Assembly: GCA_015499995.1 (NCBI GenBank)
Contig: JADNRV010000142.1
Span: 1-64,000, forward strand
DNA length: 64,000 nt
Direction: 5' to 3'
DNA from: Flammula alnicola
Lineage: Eukaryota > Basidiomycota > Agaricomycetes > Agaricales > Strophariaceae
The notes under the pieces are model-generated. The model had not been told where the DNA came from, did no database searches, and saw only the letters and a program-made list of their open reading frames with translations. Shown here piece by piece: positions 20,740-32,650 of the stretch. Each line of letters begins with the position of its first letter. Positions within the stretch are counted from its first letter, which is position 1. A program made the translations under genes and the position numbers.

Positions 20740-21471
20740 ATGCCCCCCAAACCCGGTTCTGGTGGCGATCCGCTGAGCGGATCTCGCGCATCGGAGAGAT
20801 TGCCTGGATTTGCACCTAGGCGCACTCCTGGAGTTGGCTCGTCGTCTGCTTCGGCGGCGGCAGCCTCTACCCCTGCGTCTCCCTCTCCTCAGAGGCAGAC
20901 GTACTCGTCTACAGTCCCTCAGCAACAGCGGGACAAAACCCCAGTCAGTGAGCGCGAACGCACTCCTGTCTTTACTCCGTCGGGCCTGCCACCTCAGCAG
21001 GATCCGTCCCATTACCTCAGGGATGAGGATGTCGCTCTCGATTATGAGGCGACTCCTCTCCCTGCTTCTCAATCGACAGCAGATCCCGCCCTGGAGGGTG
21101 AGCTCACATCTGCAATCGATGACATGTCCCGGAGTGCGAGGGCCATTGCAGCATGGATGAGGGGAAACCCGAGTTCATCTGACGATGCCCTTGCTCGCCC
21201 TGCAACTGATCTCGCTGCTGCGATCGCCTCCTTGGTATCTGCAGCTGAATCTACCAGATGGACCGACATCACCGCGTCCGTCGTCGGAGACGAAGCCCTC
21301 TCTCTGGGGTATGTCCTCGCAGAGACCATCTCACGCCCAGACGACACCGTCATGCGCCCCGCCGACGTCCCATTTGCCCAGATCGACCCTCATTCTAGTG
21401 ATGCGGAGTCGTCTGCCATGGAGACCGACACCACCTCACGCCCTCCCCCTCCTCGTCAGGATAAAGGGAAG

Positions 21472-21473
<2 letters not shown>
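20740..21473 (+). pseudogene. LINE I ORF1, N-terminal part
   Basis: ATG CCC CCC at 20740 opens a Ser/Pro/Ala-rich N-terminus (SPQRQTYSSTVPQQQRDK), an acidic spacer (HYLRDEDVALDYEAT), a helical stretch and a Ser/Asp-rich segment ending RQDKGKG, where LINE J is inserted. Continuation is at 32783. The frame is open over this part, about 245 codons. N-terminal low-complexity regions in LINE ORF1 proteins are commonly linked to RNP assembly; here that is inference. Confidence 0.8.
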
Positions 21474-21518
<45 letters not shown>

Positions 21519-22025
21519 ACAATTTATATAACCGGTGCACGATAGCAGTCCGGGTGTCTACCTAACACAAACGTATGCTGCACTACATAAGCAAAAGATA
21601 AACGGGTGCTCGCAGGGGAGCGTGCGGCGCGCGTGAGCGCGACGCGGGCGAGACTGCACAGCAGCCTGAAACCCAAATAACGGACCTTGCAGCCCAGGTG
21701 GTCCGACGTTGCGGCGTTGTTAACGCTACCGCATGATCGGCAAATAGGGAATATTGGGTGGACAAGGGGATCCCCCAGATGAAGTCAGAGCTTGCCCGGC
21801 TCTCCCCACTTATTCGGCAAACTCGACGTCCTTGTTACACCAATGCGGGTCCTCCACAGGATATCGTGCCAAAAGCCGCCCACTAAGGCCGACAATCGAA
21901 GCCTGCGACGAACAGGCCCCTCGCCCTTACGGGTCCGGAACAGTCCAATATGGAAACACCTGCGGGCACTAGGTCTTGGGCCAAGGCCCCAACCGCACCC
22001 AGGATCACCCCCCATCCAGAGTCCC

Positions 22026-22564
22026 TCATCCGACTCCGGCTTGAGGCCGGTTGAACGCAAACGCAGTTTCGTTGTCTTCCAAAAATTTCACAAGACCCCA
22101 CACTAGGTGCGGAGCCCTATGAGGCAGCATCGGGAACTTGGGGCACCCGAAAAGATGAGTGCGCGTCTGAGGATAAACCCCACACGTACACCCGAGAGCC
22201 AATGGGTCATCAATTTTGAACCGCTCATAGTACGAGCCGATCGGAGCATGATTCGTTATTACACGGCACATGCGGGCGAACAACTGAGAATTGCGACCGC
22301 CGGATTCAAGCCACGGCCCACCGCGAACGGGGGTCGGACAGAGAGGATTACCCTTTAGATCCTCCAGTTCCAGAAAGTTGGAACCAAGCAAGAAGGGCTG
22401 CTCGTCAACTGATGTCTTCCAGACAGCCCTCGCGGTTTGGTCCGCCTTGGCTTTAAGCCAGGCGACCGATAGAGGAGTATCCGGGGTGACGTGCACTCCC
22501 GGAAACCCCGCAACGAGGTCGTGAGCCTCTTGGTGAATGTCCCACTCCATATCGGAGGGAGACT
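22026..22564 (-). pseudogene. LINE J ORF2, C-terminal piece
   Basis: Last ~175 codons: SPSDMEWDIHQEAHDL, the FLELEDLKGNP block, ITNHAPIGSYYERFKIDDP, the CCHC finger CTCGVYPQTRTHLFGC and AGVG-stop at 22026. It is separated from the rest by LINE L, inserted at TATCGGAGGGAGACT (22550-22564 and 23483-23497). The 3'UTR runs 21513-22025. Confidence 0.88.
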
Positions 22565-23482
22565 ATGGAGCTGCAAGGGTTGAACGGAGACCCTGTCCAG
22601 CCTAGTCCCACTCGCGGGGGACCTTGGCTTGAAGCCGGCAGTCAGAGCGTCTCGCTCTTTGCCCGCATGTGCCGTTTAATTACGAATCATGCGCCGATCG
22701 GCTCGTACTACGAGCGGTTCAAAATCGATGACCCTAGGGCCCTCGGTTGTGAGTGTGGGGTTTATCCTCAGACTCGCGATCATATTTTCAAGTGCAAAAA
22801 GCAGCCTTGGACTCGCCGGAAGCCGAAACTCGTTTCGGAGCTGGCGACTTATTTGTTGGAGCACCCTACGGCGTTCTCCTTCTCCCGGCACCCAGCTGGA
22901 GTCGGATGAGGGACTCTGGGAGGGGGGCGATCCTGATCGCGGAGTGGGCCGCGGTCAAATCTACTCGACTACCCGTGATGTGTTTCCGTTTGGCGGCGGC
23001 GAAGTTCCGCAAGTGCCTAGGGCTCTGGTCGTCCCAGGGCCGGTGGCGTCGACTCTCTGAGCCGGTGTCATGCGCCGCTGACGGAGGACCCAGTTCGGTG
23101 GACGGCGGTGGGGGCTTCGGCCCCTGCTTAGCTATTACAACGTTAATTTTACCGTTGAACCGGGGAGGGTCTGGCAGGCTCTCTTCGCTTTCGGGTGACC
23201 CCTCTTCCCATCCCAACACTCCTATCTGCCGTTCGTGCGGTAGCGTTAACAACGCCGCAACGACGGACAATCTGTAGTTGCGAGACTACCTATCTGGGTT
23301 TCAGGCGGCTGCGCCGTCTCACCCGCGCCGCGCTCGCGCGCGTCGCATGCTCGCCGTTGAGCCAACTTCTCTCTTTTGCACGCGTAGTATACCGCCTTCG
23401 TTTGTATTAGTTAGAGACCAGACTGCTTTCGTGCACCGGTATAAAATTGTTGATAAAAAAAAAAAAAAAAAAAAAAAAAATT
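22565..23482 (+). mobile_element. LINE L, 5'-truncated subfamily-2 copy
   Basis: About 115 codons of the ORF2 C-terminus (22565-22909, finger CECGVYPQTRDHIFKC, ending HPAGVG-stop), a subfamily-2 3'UTR (to 23454) ending GTATAAAATTGTTGAT, A26 (23455-23480) and TT. The 15-bp TSD is exact. Its 3'UTR is nearly identical to the tail of LINE N, so the two are recent sister products. Confidence 0.92.
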
Positions 23483-26284
23483 TATCGGAGGGAGACTCTG
23501 CAAAAACGACTTTACGATTACCGCCCCCGCGGAACCATCGTTCAAGTGTCCGACAGACGATCAGGGATGAAGCCTGATTCGAATGCGGGGAAGGGTCCAC
23601 TGATAAGCGCGCAGCATGCATCGCATCAGTGAATATGACAATACGGGTAACATCTCCGAACGCAGCAGCGGCAGAGATGGCAATCGCAATGGCAGCAAGC
23701 TCAGCATCAGTACTGATAGCCCGCCCGACAGAATGGCACCTGGCTAAGACCTGTGCCCCCTGTCGCTTAAGTACAACACCAGTAGCTGCCTGCCAGGGCC
23801 CCGGGGGGACCGAGCCGTCAACTCCAGCATAGATAGTTCCTGGCTCATTGTCGCACTTGTCGACGAGCTTATCCAGGATGATTTTCCAAGCCGCCTCGGG
23901 GTCTGCAGCCCCGGAGCGAGTTGGATAGTGAAGAAACTTGAACCGACTTGCATGTCGATCCATGAGACGATGACCAGGCCTGGCATCCGGAGCAAAAGGC
24001 TCCAGAGTCTCCAGACCGGCAGGGTGGAACAACGCGTTCCCCATAAGTCCGCCGGTCACTTTATGACGATGATCGACAGGGATGTGTTCGATGGCCCTCC
24101 GATGAGGGACGGCCTTCTTCAGAAGAGGGCCCGCCATAAAAGAGCGGACCGGGTGAGTATCAGACAGAATTGAAATCCGGGCAACAGCCCTAGAATTCAG
24201 TCTATCCAGAAGTATGGAGATGGGGAGGAGGCCCGCAAGAGCCTCCACTCCACCTGAGGGTGAGGTGCGAAAGCACCCAGTGATCCAAAGTCCAGCCTTA
24301 CGCTGAACGTTAGTGAGTTGCGCCATAAGTCCCTTGCACTGGGCATTACGGAAGTACCACATGCGATACCCATATGTAATTATGGGGATCACACATGTAC
24401 GGTAGAGGAGACGCTTCTGGATGGGCGTCAAACCCCTGGTAGATGAGCCAAGCATCTTCATCGATACAACCGATGTAAAACCCTTGGTGGAGTAGTACCG
24501 CACATGCTCGTTGAAGGAGAGCTTGCGGTCAAAATAGAACCCCAGATACCGCCAGAACGGCTTAGGTTGGAGTGGAGTAGCACCAGTGTAGGGCGCCTCG
24601 CCCAAATCAATGCTCGGATTATACCTGTCGCGCGACCGGTCGAAGTGAAAGACCTCCGACTTGGCGTGCTCAAGCGCAAGTGCAAACTTGGTGAAAAGTT
24701 CAAATACAATCTTGTAGGCTTTTTGAAGGTCTACAATATTGGAGTCCAGGTCCGGGCCCTGCGAAATGAGGGTACCGTCATCAACATATGACAGGAGGTC
24801 AACCTCAAGACGAATCTCAAGGCATCTCTTGTAGAAAAGGCGCATGATGGGCGCCAAGTAAATAGCCGACAGGACAGGAGACAGAGCAGAGCCCTGACCC
24901 ACGCCCACATCGGCCTGGAGAGGATCGGACAAGAAAGAATTCCACGCATATCGTGTTTTCCTCTCGACCAAATAGGAACTGAAGAACTTGACCACCAAGG
25001 GTGGAAAGCCAAGCTTTCGAAGAATAATCACAAGTACTTCGTGATTCAGGGAAGGGAAGAACTGAGCGAGATCAAAAGTGACCACGCTAGTCTTTAACCC
25101 CTTCGCCCATCCTGCCCGCACCATGTGCGTTAAGAATAGGCCCGCATCCTCGGTGGAGCGCCCGCGGACGCCACCTACTTGATTGGGATGAAATATGTCC
25201 AGTCCGACACCGTCGAACTGAATGCGATTCGAGATCATCTTCTCGATGAGTTTACCTATGGTATTCAAGAGCACAATAGGCCTGAATGCCTTAGGAGTGG
25301 AGTAGGAAGGCTTGCCCGGCTTAGGGATGATGACCGACATGGATTCCTTAAATGGAGACGGCCAATAGCCCACACGCATGCAGGCATTGGCAATCGAGAG
25401 GAGCACCTCAACAGAGTGGGATTCTCTATGTACAATCTTCTTCAGGTGGGACCAATTGACATGATCCGGACCCGGAGAAGAAAGACCGGAACATGCAGAG
25501 AGAGCCTCTGTAAGTTCCAGTGGAGAAAAGGGGACCCATTCCCGAGCAGGTAGCTGAGGAATGGAGTCGACAAGATCAGCGTCATACGTTCGGTCAGACG
25601 CGGAATTGTACGTGCCGTGTAGGGCGTCCCACAAGGCAGGCATGTCATTGCAAGGCTCCCCACGATACTGGATAGCCTCACTGGGAGGTAGTTTCCGTTG
25701 CTGGACCCAATTCATGAGGTCCCACGGGCGCTTATTAACAGACGCGATCTCTGTGATCCGTTGATCGAAGAAGACGCGCTTGACACTCCGGACTATATTC
25801 CGGAAAGATTTCCAGTTCTCGGCAGATCGCTCTAGCCGGTACAGGTGTATAGCATCTTGGCACTCCTGGTTCCACCAGGGCTTAGATCGCTTTGTGATCG
25901 AGGACTCTTTAGCATGGGAATCCCATGCATCAGAGAAGACCGAAGCCACAGCTTGCGCCGCGGCCTCAATCTGTTCCTCGGAATTCAGTGGGGCACACGG
26001 GTCGATGGCCGCCAAGCCCGAACTGATAGAATTAACAAACGCAGGGATTGCGTCTATAGGAAGCGACATCCGAACCGCCCCTTCAGGGGCGGGAAGGATG
26101 TCCAGTGTAGTATAAATCGGAATGTGATCCGACTTAAGCTGGTTGCGCGGGAGGCGCACTGTGGTATAGTTCAACACCTGGTCAGGCGGAACGAATGCCA
26201 GATCAATCACCGTTTTGCGCTTGGTGTGATCCCGTGGAATATGAGTGGGACCCGGGTTGCCAAAAGCGGCAAGCTCGAGCCCAA

Positions 26285-26289
<5 letters not shown>
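23483..26289 (-). pseudogene. LINE J ORF2, central piece (endonuclease end, RT, RNase H)
   Basis: An uninterrupted frame of about 935 codons. The endonuclease end has VIDLAFVPPDQV and LKSDHIPIYTTLDI. RT motifs in order are AFRPIVLLNTIGKLIEKM, GRSTEDAGLFLTH, VTFDLAQFFPSLNH, VGVGQGSALSPVLSAIYLAP and LLSYVDDGTLIS. RNase H has YAGVDGSVPPGP, STDAELAAIAIAI and IFTDAMHAARLS. It reads on into poly(T) tracts only by accident at both ends. This is the best-preserved RT in the window: all the RT and RNase H catalytic acids I can place are present. Confidence 0.9.
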
Positions 26290-26338
<49 letters not shown>

Positions 26339-27343
26339 ACAATTTTTATTCCGAAGCTCGATCGCAGCTCGGACTCTAACTAATACAAACAAGTACGCTA
26401 CAATACCCAATGCAAAAGAAAGAAATTGGTCGCTCGCAGGGGAGCGTGCGGCGCGCGCGAGCGCGACGCGGGCGAGACTGCACTGCAGCCTGAAACCCAA
26501 ATAGCGGACCTCGCAGCCCAGGAAATACAAACGCGCGGCGTTGTTAACGCTACCGAGCGTAAGGTAGATGTGGATTAAAAGGGTGGACAGGGGGGTCACC
26601 CAGATGAAGTCGGAGCTTGCCCGGCTCTCCCCACTTCGTTGGCAAACTCGACGTTGTCGTTACACCATGGCGGGTCCTCCAAGTGATGCGTGCCATAGAC
26701 TCAGAGAGTCACAGGCGAAGCCATGCAACGAACACGGCTGCGGCCCTCGCGGGATTTATCACACCACAGTGGAAACACCTTTGGGCACTAGGTCTTGGGC
26801 CAGGGCCCCGACGACACCTAGGATCACCCCCCGTCCAGAGTCCCTCATCCGACTCCGGCCTGGGGCCGATTGAACGCAAACGCACTAGGGTTGTCGCTCA
26901 AAAATTTCTCAAGACCCCATACTAGGTACGGGGCCCTGTGAGGTAGCATCAAGAGCTTGGGGCACTTGAAAATATGTGCACGAGTCTGTGGATATTTCCC
27001 GCACACGCACCCGAGAGCCAACGGGTCGTCGATTTTGAACCGCTCGTAGTACGAGCCGATCGGAGCATGATTCGTTATTACACGGCACATGCGGGCGAAC
27101 AACTGAGAGTTGCGGCCGCCGACTTCAAGCCACGGCCCACCGCGAACGGGGGTCGGATGGAGAGGATTACCCTTTAGATCCTCTAACTCCAAGAAATTGG
27201 AGCCAAGTAAATTGGGAACCTCGTCGACCTCTGTCGACCAGGCATCCCGCGCTACAGTGTCGGCTTTATTCTTAAGCCAAGCAATAGATAGAGGGGTATC
27301 CGGTGTAACAGGTACGCCTGGAAACCCAAGGACGAGGTCATGA
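26290..27343 (-). mobile_element. LINE M, 5'-truncated copy in LINE J endonuclease
   Basis: Poly(T) 26289-26332, 3'UTR to 26844, ORF2 C-terminal ~165 codons (26845-27343, with CVCGKYPQTRAHIFKC finger). The TSD TCGAGCCCAAGGACT lies at 26275-26289 and 27344-27358; its last T merges with the poly(T). A frame that joins M to the J endonuclease (26845-27996) is a by-product of the insertion. Confidence 0.9.
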
Positions 27344-27903
27344 TCGAGCCCAAGGACTGCTGCGGATTGTTGCAGTGAAAGAGAGCAACCCTCCCGAGCG
27401 GAACCAGGGTCCCAGTCTGGAGAGTGCGCGTTAAAGTCCCCCATCATCAAATGACAGCGTGGAAGCTCATGATCGTGATTCTTGAGCCAATTAATGGCCC
27501 CGTGGTCGGCGTCTGAATAGACATTCAGAAGATAGAAGGCATTCTCGCCCGAGGAGAGCGAGAGCACCATGATGTCGGGATGGTCAATTACATCCCTGCG
27601 TTGGGCCGGGCGATATCGGGTCAGCCTAGTCGAAACGTAGGTCATGACCTGAGGTCGCTCATCGGGATCAGCAGAGGGGCGCACCATGGCCAGCCAATCT
27701 GGGTGGTTGGGCGCTCCAATTACATCTTCACCCTTTCTGCTCTTCGCAGACGGGGCGGTTCTTATGTGCCTCCAGGGAGGCTCTTGGATGAAAAGCACAT
27801 CATATATATTACTACATGTACTTAGGACTACATCGAGGGACACCGCGTCCCTCGCCACGTTCCAACTCATCACCCGCACCTCATCAAGCATCTGTGCCTG
27901 CAT
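27344..27903 (-). pseudogene. LINE J ORF2, N-terminal piece (AP endonuclease)
   Basis: From the ATG at 27903: MLDEVRVMSWNVARD, LFIQEPPWRHIRT (catalytic Glu), YLLNVYSDADHGAINWL, MMGDFNAHSPDWDPG (Asp and Asn of the active site), to SAAVLGL, where LINE M is inserted. The frame is open. The domain nicks the target DNA to expose the 3' OH that primes reverse transcription. The ORF1 stop overlaps the start in TAATG (27905-27901). Confidence 0.9.
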
Positions 27904-28063
27904 TAAGCTACGTTGTGTGAGTGGAGTACCTGTCGCTGACATCATCTCTCCTTTTCCAGTAACTACTACGGTCGACCGTGGGAACAACTTCAGCAACCAG
28001 CAACATCGTCCCCCACAGCTTCACACCGTCGAGCGCTCTTGGGCGCTCCGTTACTAGCAAGCA

Positions 28064-30190
28064 ATGCCGCCTAAAACCAATCCGAATCCCAAAGGTGGTG
28101 GCGATCGATCCACCCGATCGCCCGCCACACCTGCTCTCGTCGATCCGCTGGCTGGTTTATCCCCAGCGGAGAGACTCGCTGTTCAGCAGGCCGCCCTCTC
28201 GAGGATGGCCCCCTCTACCACTGCGTCTGTTCAGGCAGCGCAGTCTACTGCATCTCCCTCTCCCCAGAGGCAGGTGTATGCATCTCCAGTTCCTCAGCAG
28301 ACGAGGCAACTCACACCGAGACCCGATCGACCTCGATCGAGGTCTTCGATTATCCACGACGACAGTGAGGTGCCCTACGGCGAAGAGGGCAATCCTGGCG
28401 ACGAAGACGAGGACATGTATGGGGAGGAAGCCCCCCCTGCAGGTCCTTCTACCCGCGATAGCACCACCGCACCTCCGGAGGAAGATTCTGAGGTGATGCA
28501 TCGACTCTCTGAGTCTCTCCGGATGGCATCGTCCTGGCTTCGTCGCTCCGGCGGCATGGCTTTGGATAGTGCTGGATCGGAGGTCTCTCAACCTCTCGCA
28601 TCGTCCATCGTTGGGTTTATCTCAGCGGTGTACTCATCTTCGTGGTGGGAAGCCACTACACTCAACGCGGACGGTAATCGCACTGTCCATGAGCTTACTT
28701 CGACGGTTGTGGCCTCGGTCTCCCCTCACGAGGAGACGATTCATGCCTCCACGGCCTCGTTGTGGCCTCGGTCTCCCCTCACGAGGAGACGATTCATGCC
28801 TCCACGGCCTCTATTCTCCCTGGTGCTTCCAGGTCGGGTCCTATGGACACTGACACAGACTCTGGGATGTCATCCGCGACCCCCGCCCCCACGACTAGGA
28901 AGCCGACTGGGAAGGCTAGGGCGCCAGCGTTCACAGCGCCATCTGGTGCAGCGGCACCCCGTCAGCCTCGCAAGAGGCCGGCGGACTCCTACTTGAGGCC
29001 CCCGCCTCCTATTCCCCCCCGGCCAGCCGGTTATCCGTCCACCCGTCAGAGCTATGCTCAGATGGCTGCGGCCAACCAACCCGCTGTCCCAGAGAGACCC
29101 CGCCATGGGCCCTAGTGCCCTTGGTGGTGGACCCCCTCGCTATCCACCCGCGCCTCGAGTTCCTGCCATGCAGGCGGAGCTCAGGGGCAATAAACGATTC
29201 CTGTCGTCTCCGATAGGGCCGGACTCTGCAAAGAAGCAGAAGACTACCCCGTCGTTTACCTCATCTGGACCTACTCGCAAGCAGGTCCTGATCCAATACT
29301 CTGGCCCTGGGGAGCGCCCCAAGGACAGCAAAATCGTCGAGCTTCGCGATAAGATCGACAAAGGACTCCGAGATGCAGCCAGGACCTTTCGGGTCCTGTC
29401 TGCCTCTCGTGCGTACGAGGGCATCTCCCTCGCTACCTCTGGTGTGGCCAACGAGGCCGACCTCAACGTTATCCGTGGATTCGTCCATGCTATCACCCCC
29501 ACATCCGACACCCTTGACGTGTGGGTTGGGCTCCCCACCTCGAAGTCTTATCTCAAGGCTCTCGATCTACCTGCGTTCAGTGATTACAACACTAGGACCC
29601 CCACCAATGCGACAGAGGTGAAGATGGCAATGCTCGCCTCTCCTCTGTCCATGGATATCATGCTCGCGGGCCCCCCTCGCGTCATCCGCAACTCGAAGGC
29701 GAGCTCCACAGCTCATGCCTTCTTCGAAATCTACGACTCACAATCGGGTCAACGCGCGAAGCGTCTTATCAACAAGACCTTCATGTTCCGTGGAAGGGTG
29801 ATTCTCATTCGCCCAACCATCGTTAGCCCCGGAGTCCCCCTCTGCACTCGATGCTGGAGGTGGGGCCACCCGAAATCTGCATGCAAAGCGCGCCAGCCAA
29901 TCTGCGCCCGCTGCTCTGGCCCACACGAGGCCGATGTTCATCGCATCGCCGCCTCGTGCTGCAAACCTCACCCGGAGGCTAAGCCCCTGACCAAAGGCAC
30001 TCCGCTTGGTACGGACTGCCCCCACGCCGCGCGGTGCCCTTCGTGCCGCAAGGATCATTGGGCCACTTCGAGCCACTGCTCGTTTTGGCGTCACCGCTTC
30101 GTCCGTCCTTGGATCGAGGCTAAATATGCTGAGGTACGTGATTTTTGGTTAAATCGTCGTCCCACCCATCGCTCACATAACGTAGCTTAA
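28064..30190 (+). pseudogene. LINE N ORF1 (B-type), two frameshifts
   Basis: ATG CCG CCT at 28064. The order is Ser/Pro-rich N-terminus, SRSSIIHDDSEVPYGEEG acidic segment, helical VMHRLSESLRMASSWLR, RPADSYLRPPPP block, conserved core (KQVLIQYSGPGERPK; WVGLPTSKSYLKALDLPAF), and three zinc knuckles near the C-terminus (CTRCWRWGHPKSAC; CARCSGPHEADVH; CPSCRKDHWATSSHC). A 53-bp tandem duplication (28707-28759 and 28760-28812) and a small insertion near 29075 shift the frame. The last 378 codons are open and end ...HNVA-TAA at 30190. RNA-binding component. Confidence 0.88.
28707..28812 (+). repeat. 53-bp tandem duplication in LINE N ORF1
   Basis: Two consecutive copies starting TTGTGGCCTCGGTCTCCCC, identical but for the last base. 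Because 53 is not a multiple of 3, it shifts the ORF1 frame. LINE F has a single copy of the segment. Confidence 0.95.
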
Positions 30191-30346
30191 TGCCAGTACA
30201 ACCCATGCTGGATGAGGTGCGGGTGTTGAGTTGGAACGTGGCCAGGGACGGGATGTCCCTGGATGTAATTCTATCTACATGTAACAACATCTATGATATC
30301 ATATTCGTTCAAGAACCCCCTTGGCGACACATAAGGACCGCCCCGT
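30190..30346 (+). pseudogene. LINE N ORF2 remnant (first 52 codons)
   Basis: Starts in the TAATG overlap (30188-30192): MLDEVRVLSWNVARDGMSLD then IIFVQEPPWRHIRTAPS, the first two endonuclease motifs, then joins GTGGACGGCGG of the 3'UTR. No RT or RNase H, so the copy cannot move itself. Two or three shared bases (GTC/TC) at the join allow a microhomology-type template switch. Confidence 0.88.
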
Positions 30347-30728
30347 CGGTGGACGGCGGTGGGGGCTTCGGCCCCTGCTTAGCTATTACAACGTTAATTT
30401 TACCGTTGAACCGGGGAGGGTCTGGCAGGCTCTCTTCGCTTTCGGGTGACCCCTCTTCCCATCCCAACACTCCTATCTGCCGTTCGTGCGGTAGCGTTAA
30501 CAACGCTGCAACGACAGACAATCTGTAGTTGCGAGACTACCTATCTGGGTTTCAGGCGGCTGCGCCGTCTCACCCGCGCCGCGCTCGCGCACGTCGCATG
30601 CTCGCCGTCGAGCCAACTTCTCTCTTTTGCACGCGTAGTATACCGCCTTCGTTTGTATTAGTTAGAGACCGGACTGCTTTCGTGCACCAGTATAAAATTG
30701 TTAATATAAAAAAAAAAAAAAAAAAAAA

Positions 30729-32650
30729 GTACCTGTCGCTGAGTCCAAAACTCACGTACCTGGGCATATTTGGCATCGATCCATTCGCGATCGTACCAGT
30801 TGTTCCAGAAATGACACTTCCTGTCATAAGGTTTGTGCGCGCCCTTGCAATTGGGGCATCGCGGGGGGTGAGGGCAGTCCGTACCAGTGGGAGTGGGTGG
30901 TACTGGCGGAGTTGCCTTTCGATTTCCCTTGCAGCATCCGGCGGCAATACGATGTACTGCCTCCTCGTGCGGCCCGGCGCAATGAGCACAGCGGGGCTGG
31001 GGAGCCCTGCATGCATTAGATGGATGGCCCCACCTCCAGCAGCGATTGCAGAGGGGGACGCCGACGCTGGGGCGGGCTGACACAATACGGACAGCCCTAC
31101 CTCGGAACATGAAGGTCCTCCCGATGAGTTGCTTCGCGCGGGATCCCGACTGAGAGTCCCAGATATTGAGGAACGCCACACAAGTGGTGCTCTTCGGGGA
31201 GTTGCGCTTGATGCGCGGCGGCGATTTGAACGCTGCATAAATAGAGAGCGGAGAGGCCAAAATGGCCATCTTCACTTCGTCACCCATGGTGGGGGTCCTA
31301 TTGACGATATCGCCATAGGCAGGAAGGTCGAGCACCCGGAGAAAGTCAGTGGTTGGGACTCCGGAGGTGGCAAGGGAGATGCCATCATATGCATGCGCCG
31401 CAGACAGGACCCGGAGGGGACTGCCTGCAGCACGGAGAGCCTTGTCGATGTTGTTAACAAGGCTGGTAAGTTTCGTATCATGTGGCGTCACGTATGGGCC
31501 ACTGAATGCAATGAGGATCTGCTTTCGCGAAGGTCCTGCAGATGTGAACGAGGGGTTCCTCTTCTGCCTCTTGGCAGCTGAGGCTCGTTCGTTGATGGGC
31601 GCTTGCATCGTCGGGACGCGAGGCGGAGGTGGATACCTACCAAGGGCATTAGTGCCCATGGCAGGATCGCGCTGCGACAAAGGGTTGGCCGCCGCAAGCT
31701 CAGCAAATGTGCGCTTACGGGATTTCGGCTTGGTGGCAGTGGGAATGGGAGGCGGGGGCCTCAGATAAGAGTCCGCTGGCCTCTTGCGAGGCTGGCGGGG
31801 GCCAGGAGGGACCTGCTTCGGCGCAGCCGAAGGCTGCGACGATGCTGGACCCTCCTTGTCCTTGGGAGTCCCCTTGGGAGGGGCCGCTCGCTGTTTCCCT
31901 TTGCCAGAAGGCCTAGAGGGGGCGGGCGTAGATGTGTCCATCCCAGTGTCGGTCTCTGATCCACTAGGGGCAGAGAAAGCACCAGAAGGGGCGGAAGGGA
32001 GGGCGGCATGTCGGACTGTGGTGTCCTCCATTGACTGCACTAGGGTTTGAACCACCTCATGAATCTGGAGGTTCGAGTCGAGGTTATCCGTGATAAGGTC
32101 TTGGATACCAGATGAGTAGACAGCGGAAAACACGCTGACTAGGGAAGAGGTGAACCTCTCAGACATATGAGCTTCAACAGCATCCGCAGTGTCGTACGCA
32201 TGCGCACGAATCCACGAAGCTGCCTCGTTCATGGCGCCGGTGAGGCGATTGAACTCCCTCGCACGCATGTCCTTCTCCTCTGAATCCTCAGTAGGAGCAT
32301 GCGAAGGGGATCGAGTGTCAGGAGGTGCGGGAGTCTCCTCCACGTACATACTGGTGTCGTCATCGCCAGGAGTGCCCGCCTCTCCATAGGGCACCTCGCT
32401 GTCGTCGTGGATAATCGATGAGCGCGATCGGGGGCGATCGGGCTTCGGGGTGAGCTGCCTCGACTGCTGAGGCACTGGTGATGAGTACTGCTGCCTCTGG
32501 GGGGAGGCAGTAGAGGTGGATTGGGCTGCTGCTGCCGCCAAAGCGGACATCGAGCTAAGCCCTGGATCGCGCCTAGGCGCAGTGGTCAACTTGTCTGTTG
32601 GGCGAGATCGGCTGGGCGGATCGCCACCAGACCCGGTCTTGGGGGCATTG
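30729..32650 (-). pseudogene. LINE J ORF1 (A-type)
   Basis: The frame runs about 640 codons. N-terminus SPQRQQYSSPVPQQSRQL and RPRSRSSIIHDDSEVPYGEAG, a helical middle (REFNRLTGAMNEAASWIRAH), RPADSYLRPPPP, a core with SRKQILIAFSGPYVTPHD, the knuckle CNRCWRWGHPSNAC and two more (CAHCAGPHEEAVH; CPNCKGAHKPYDRKC), then AQVREFWTQRQV, cut by LINE N at 30729; the last codons and stop lie at 27905-27939. The expected ATG near 32656 is followed by five C where LINE I has six, putting the start out of frame. Otherwise it is open. Confidence 0.87.

Larger units (their letters stand above)
27940..30728 (+). mobile_element. LINE N: intact 5' end, internal deletion joining ORF2 start to 3'UTR
   Basis: A full 5' end (CATCATCTCTCCTTTTCC), 5'UTR to 28063, B-type ORF1, and 52 codons of ORF2. 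Then comes a direct jump at about 30346 into the subfamily-2 3'UTR, with A21 at 30708-30728. TSD GTACCTGTCGCTGA at 27926-27939 and 30729-30742. About 3.6 kb of ORF2 is missing, yet both ends are complete. Confidence 0.92.

Noticed and set aside
21474..21512. Poly-phenylalanine tails on predicted proteins (also near 23483, 26289 and 62757)
   Set aside because: They are translations of LINE poly(A)/poly(T) tails.
26845..27996. A 383-codon frame joining endonuclease to the ORF2 C-terminus
   Set aside because: It is the edge of LINE M inserted in LINE J (15-bp TSD), not a spliced or fused enzyme.
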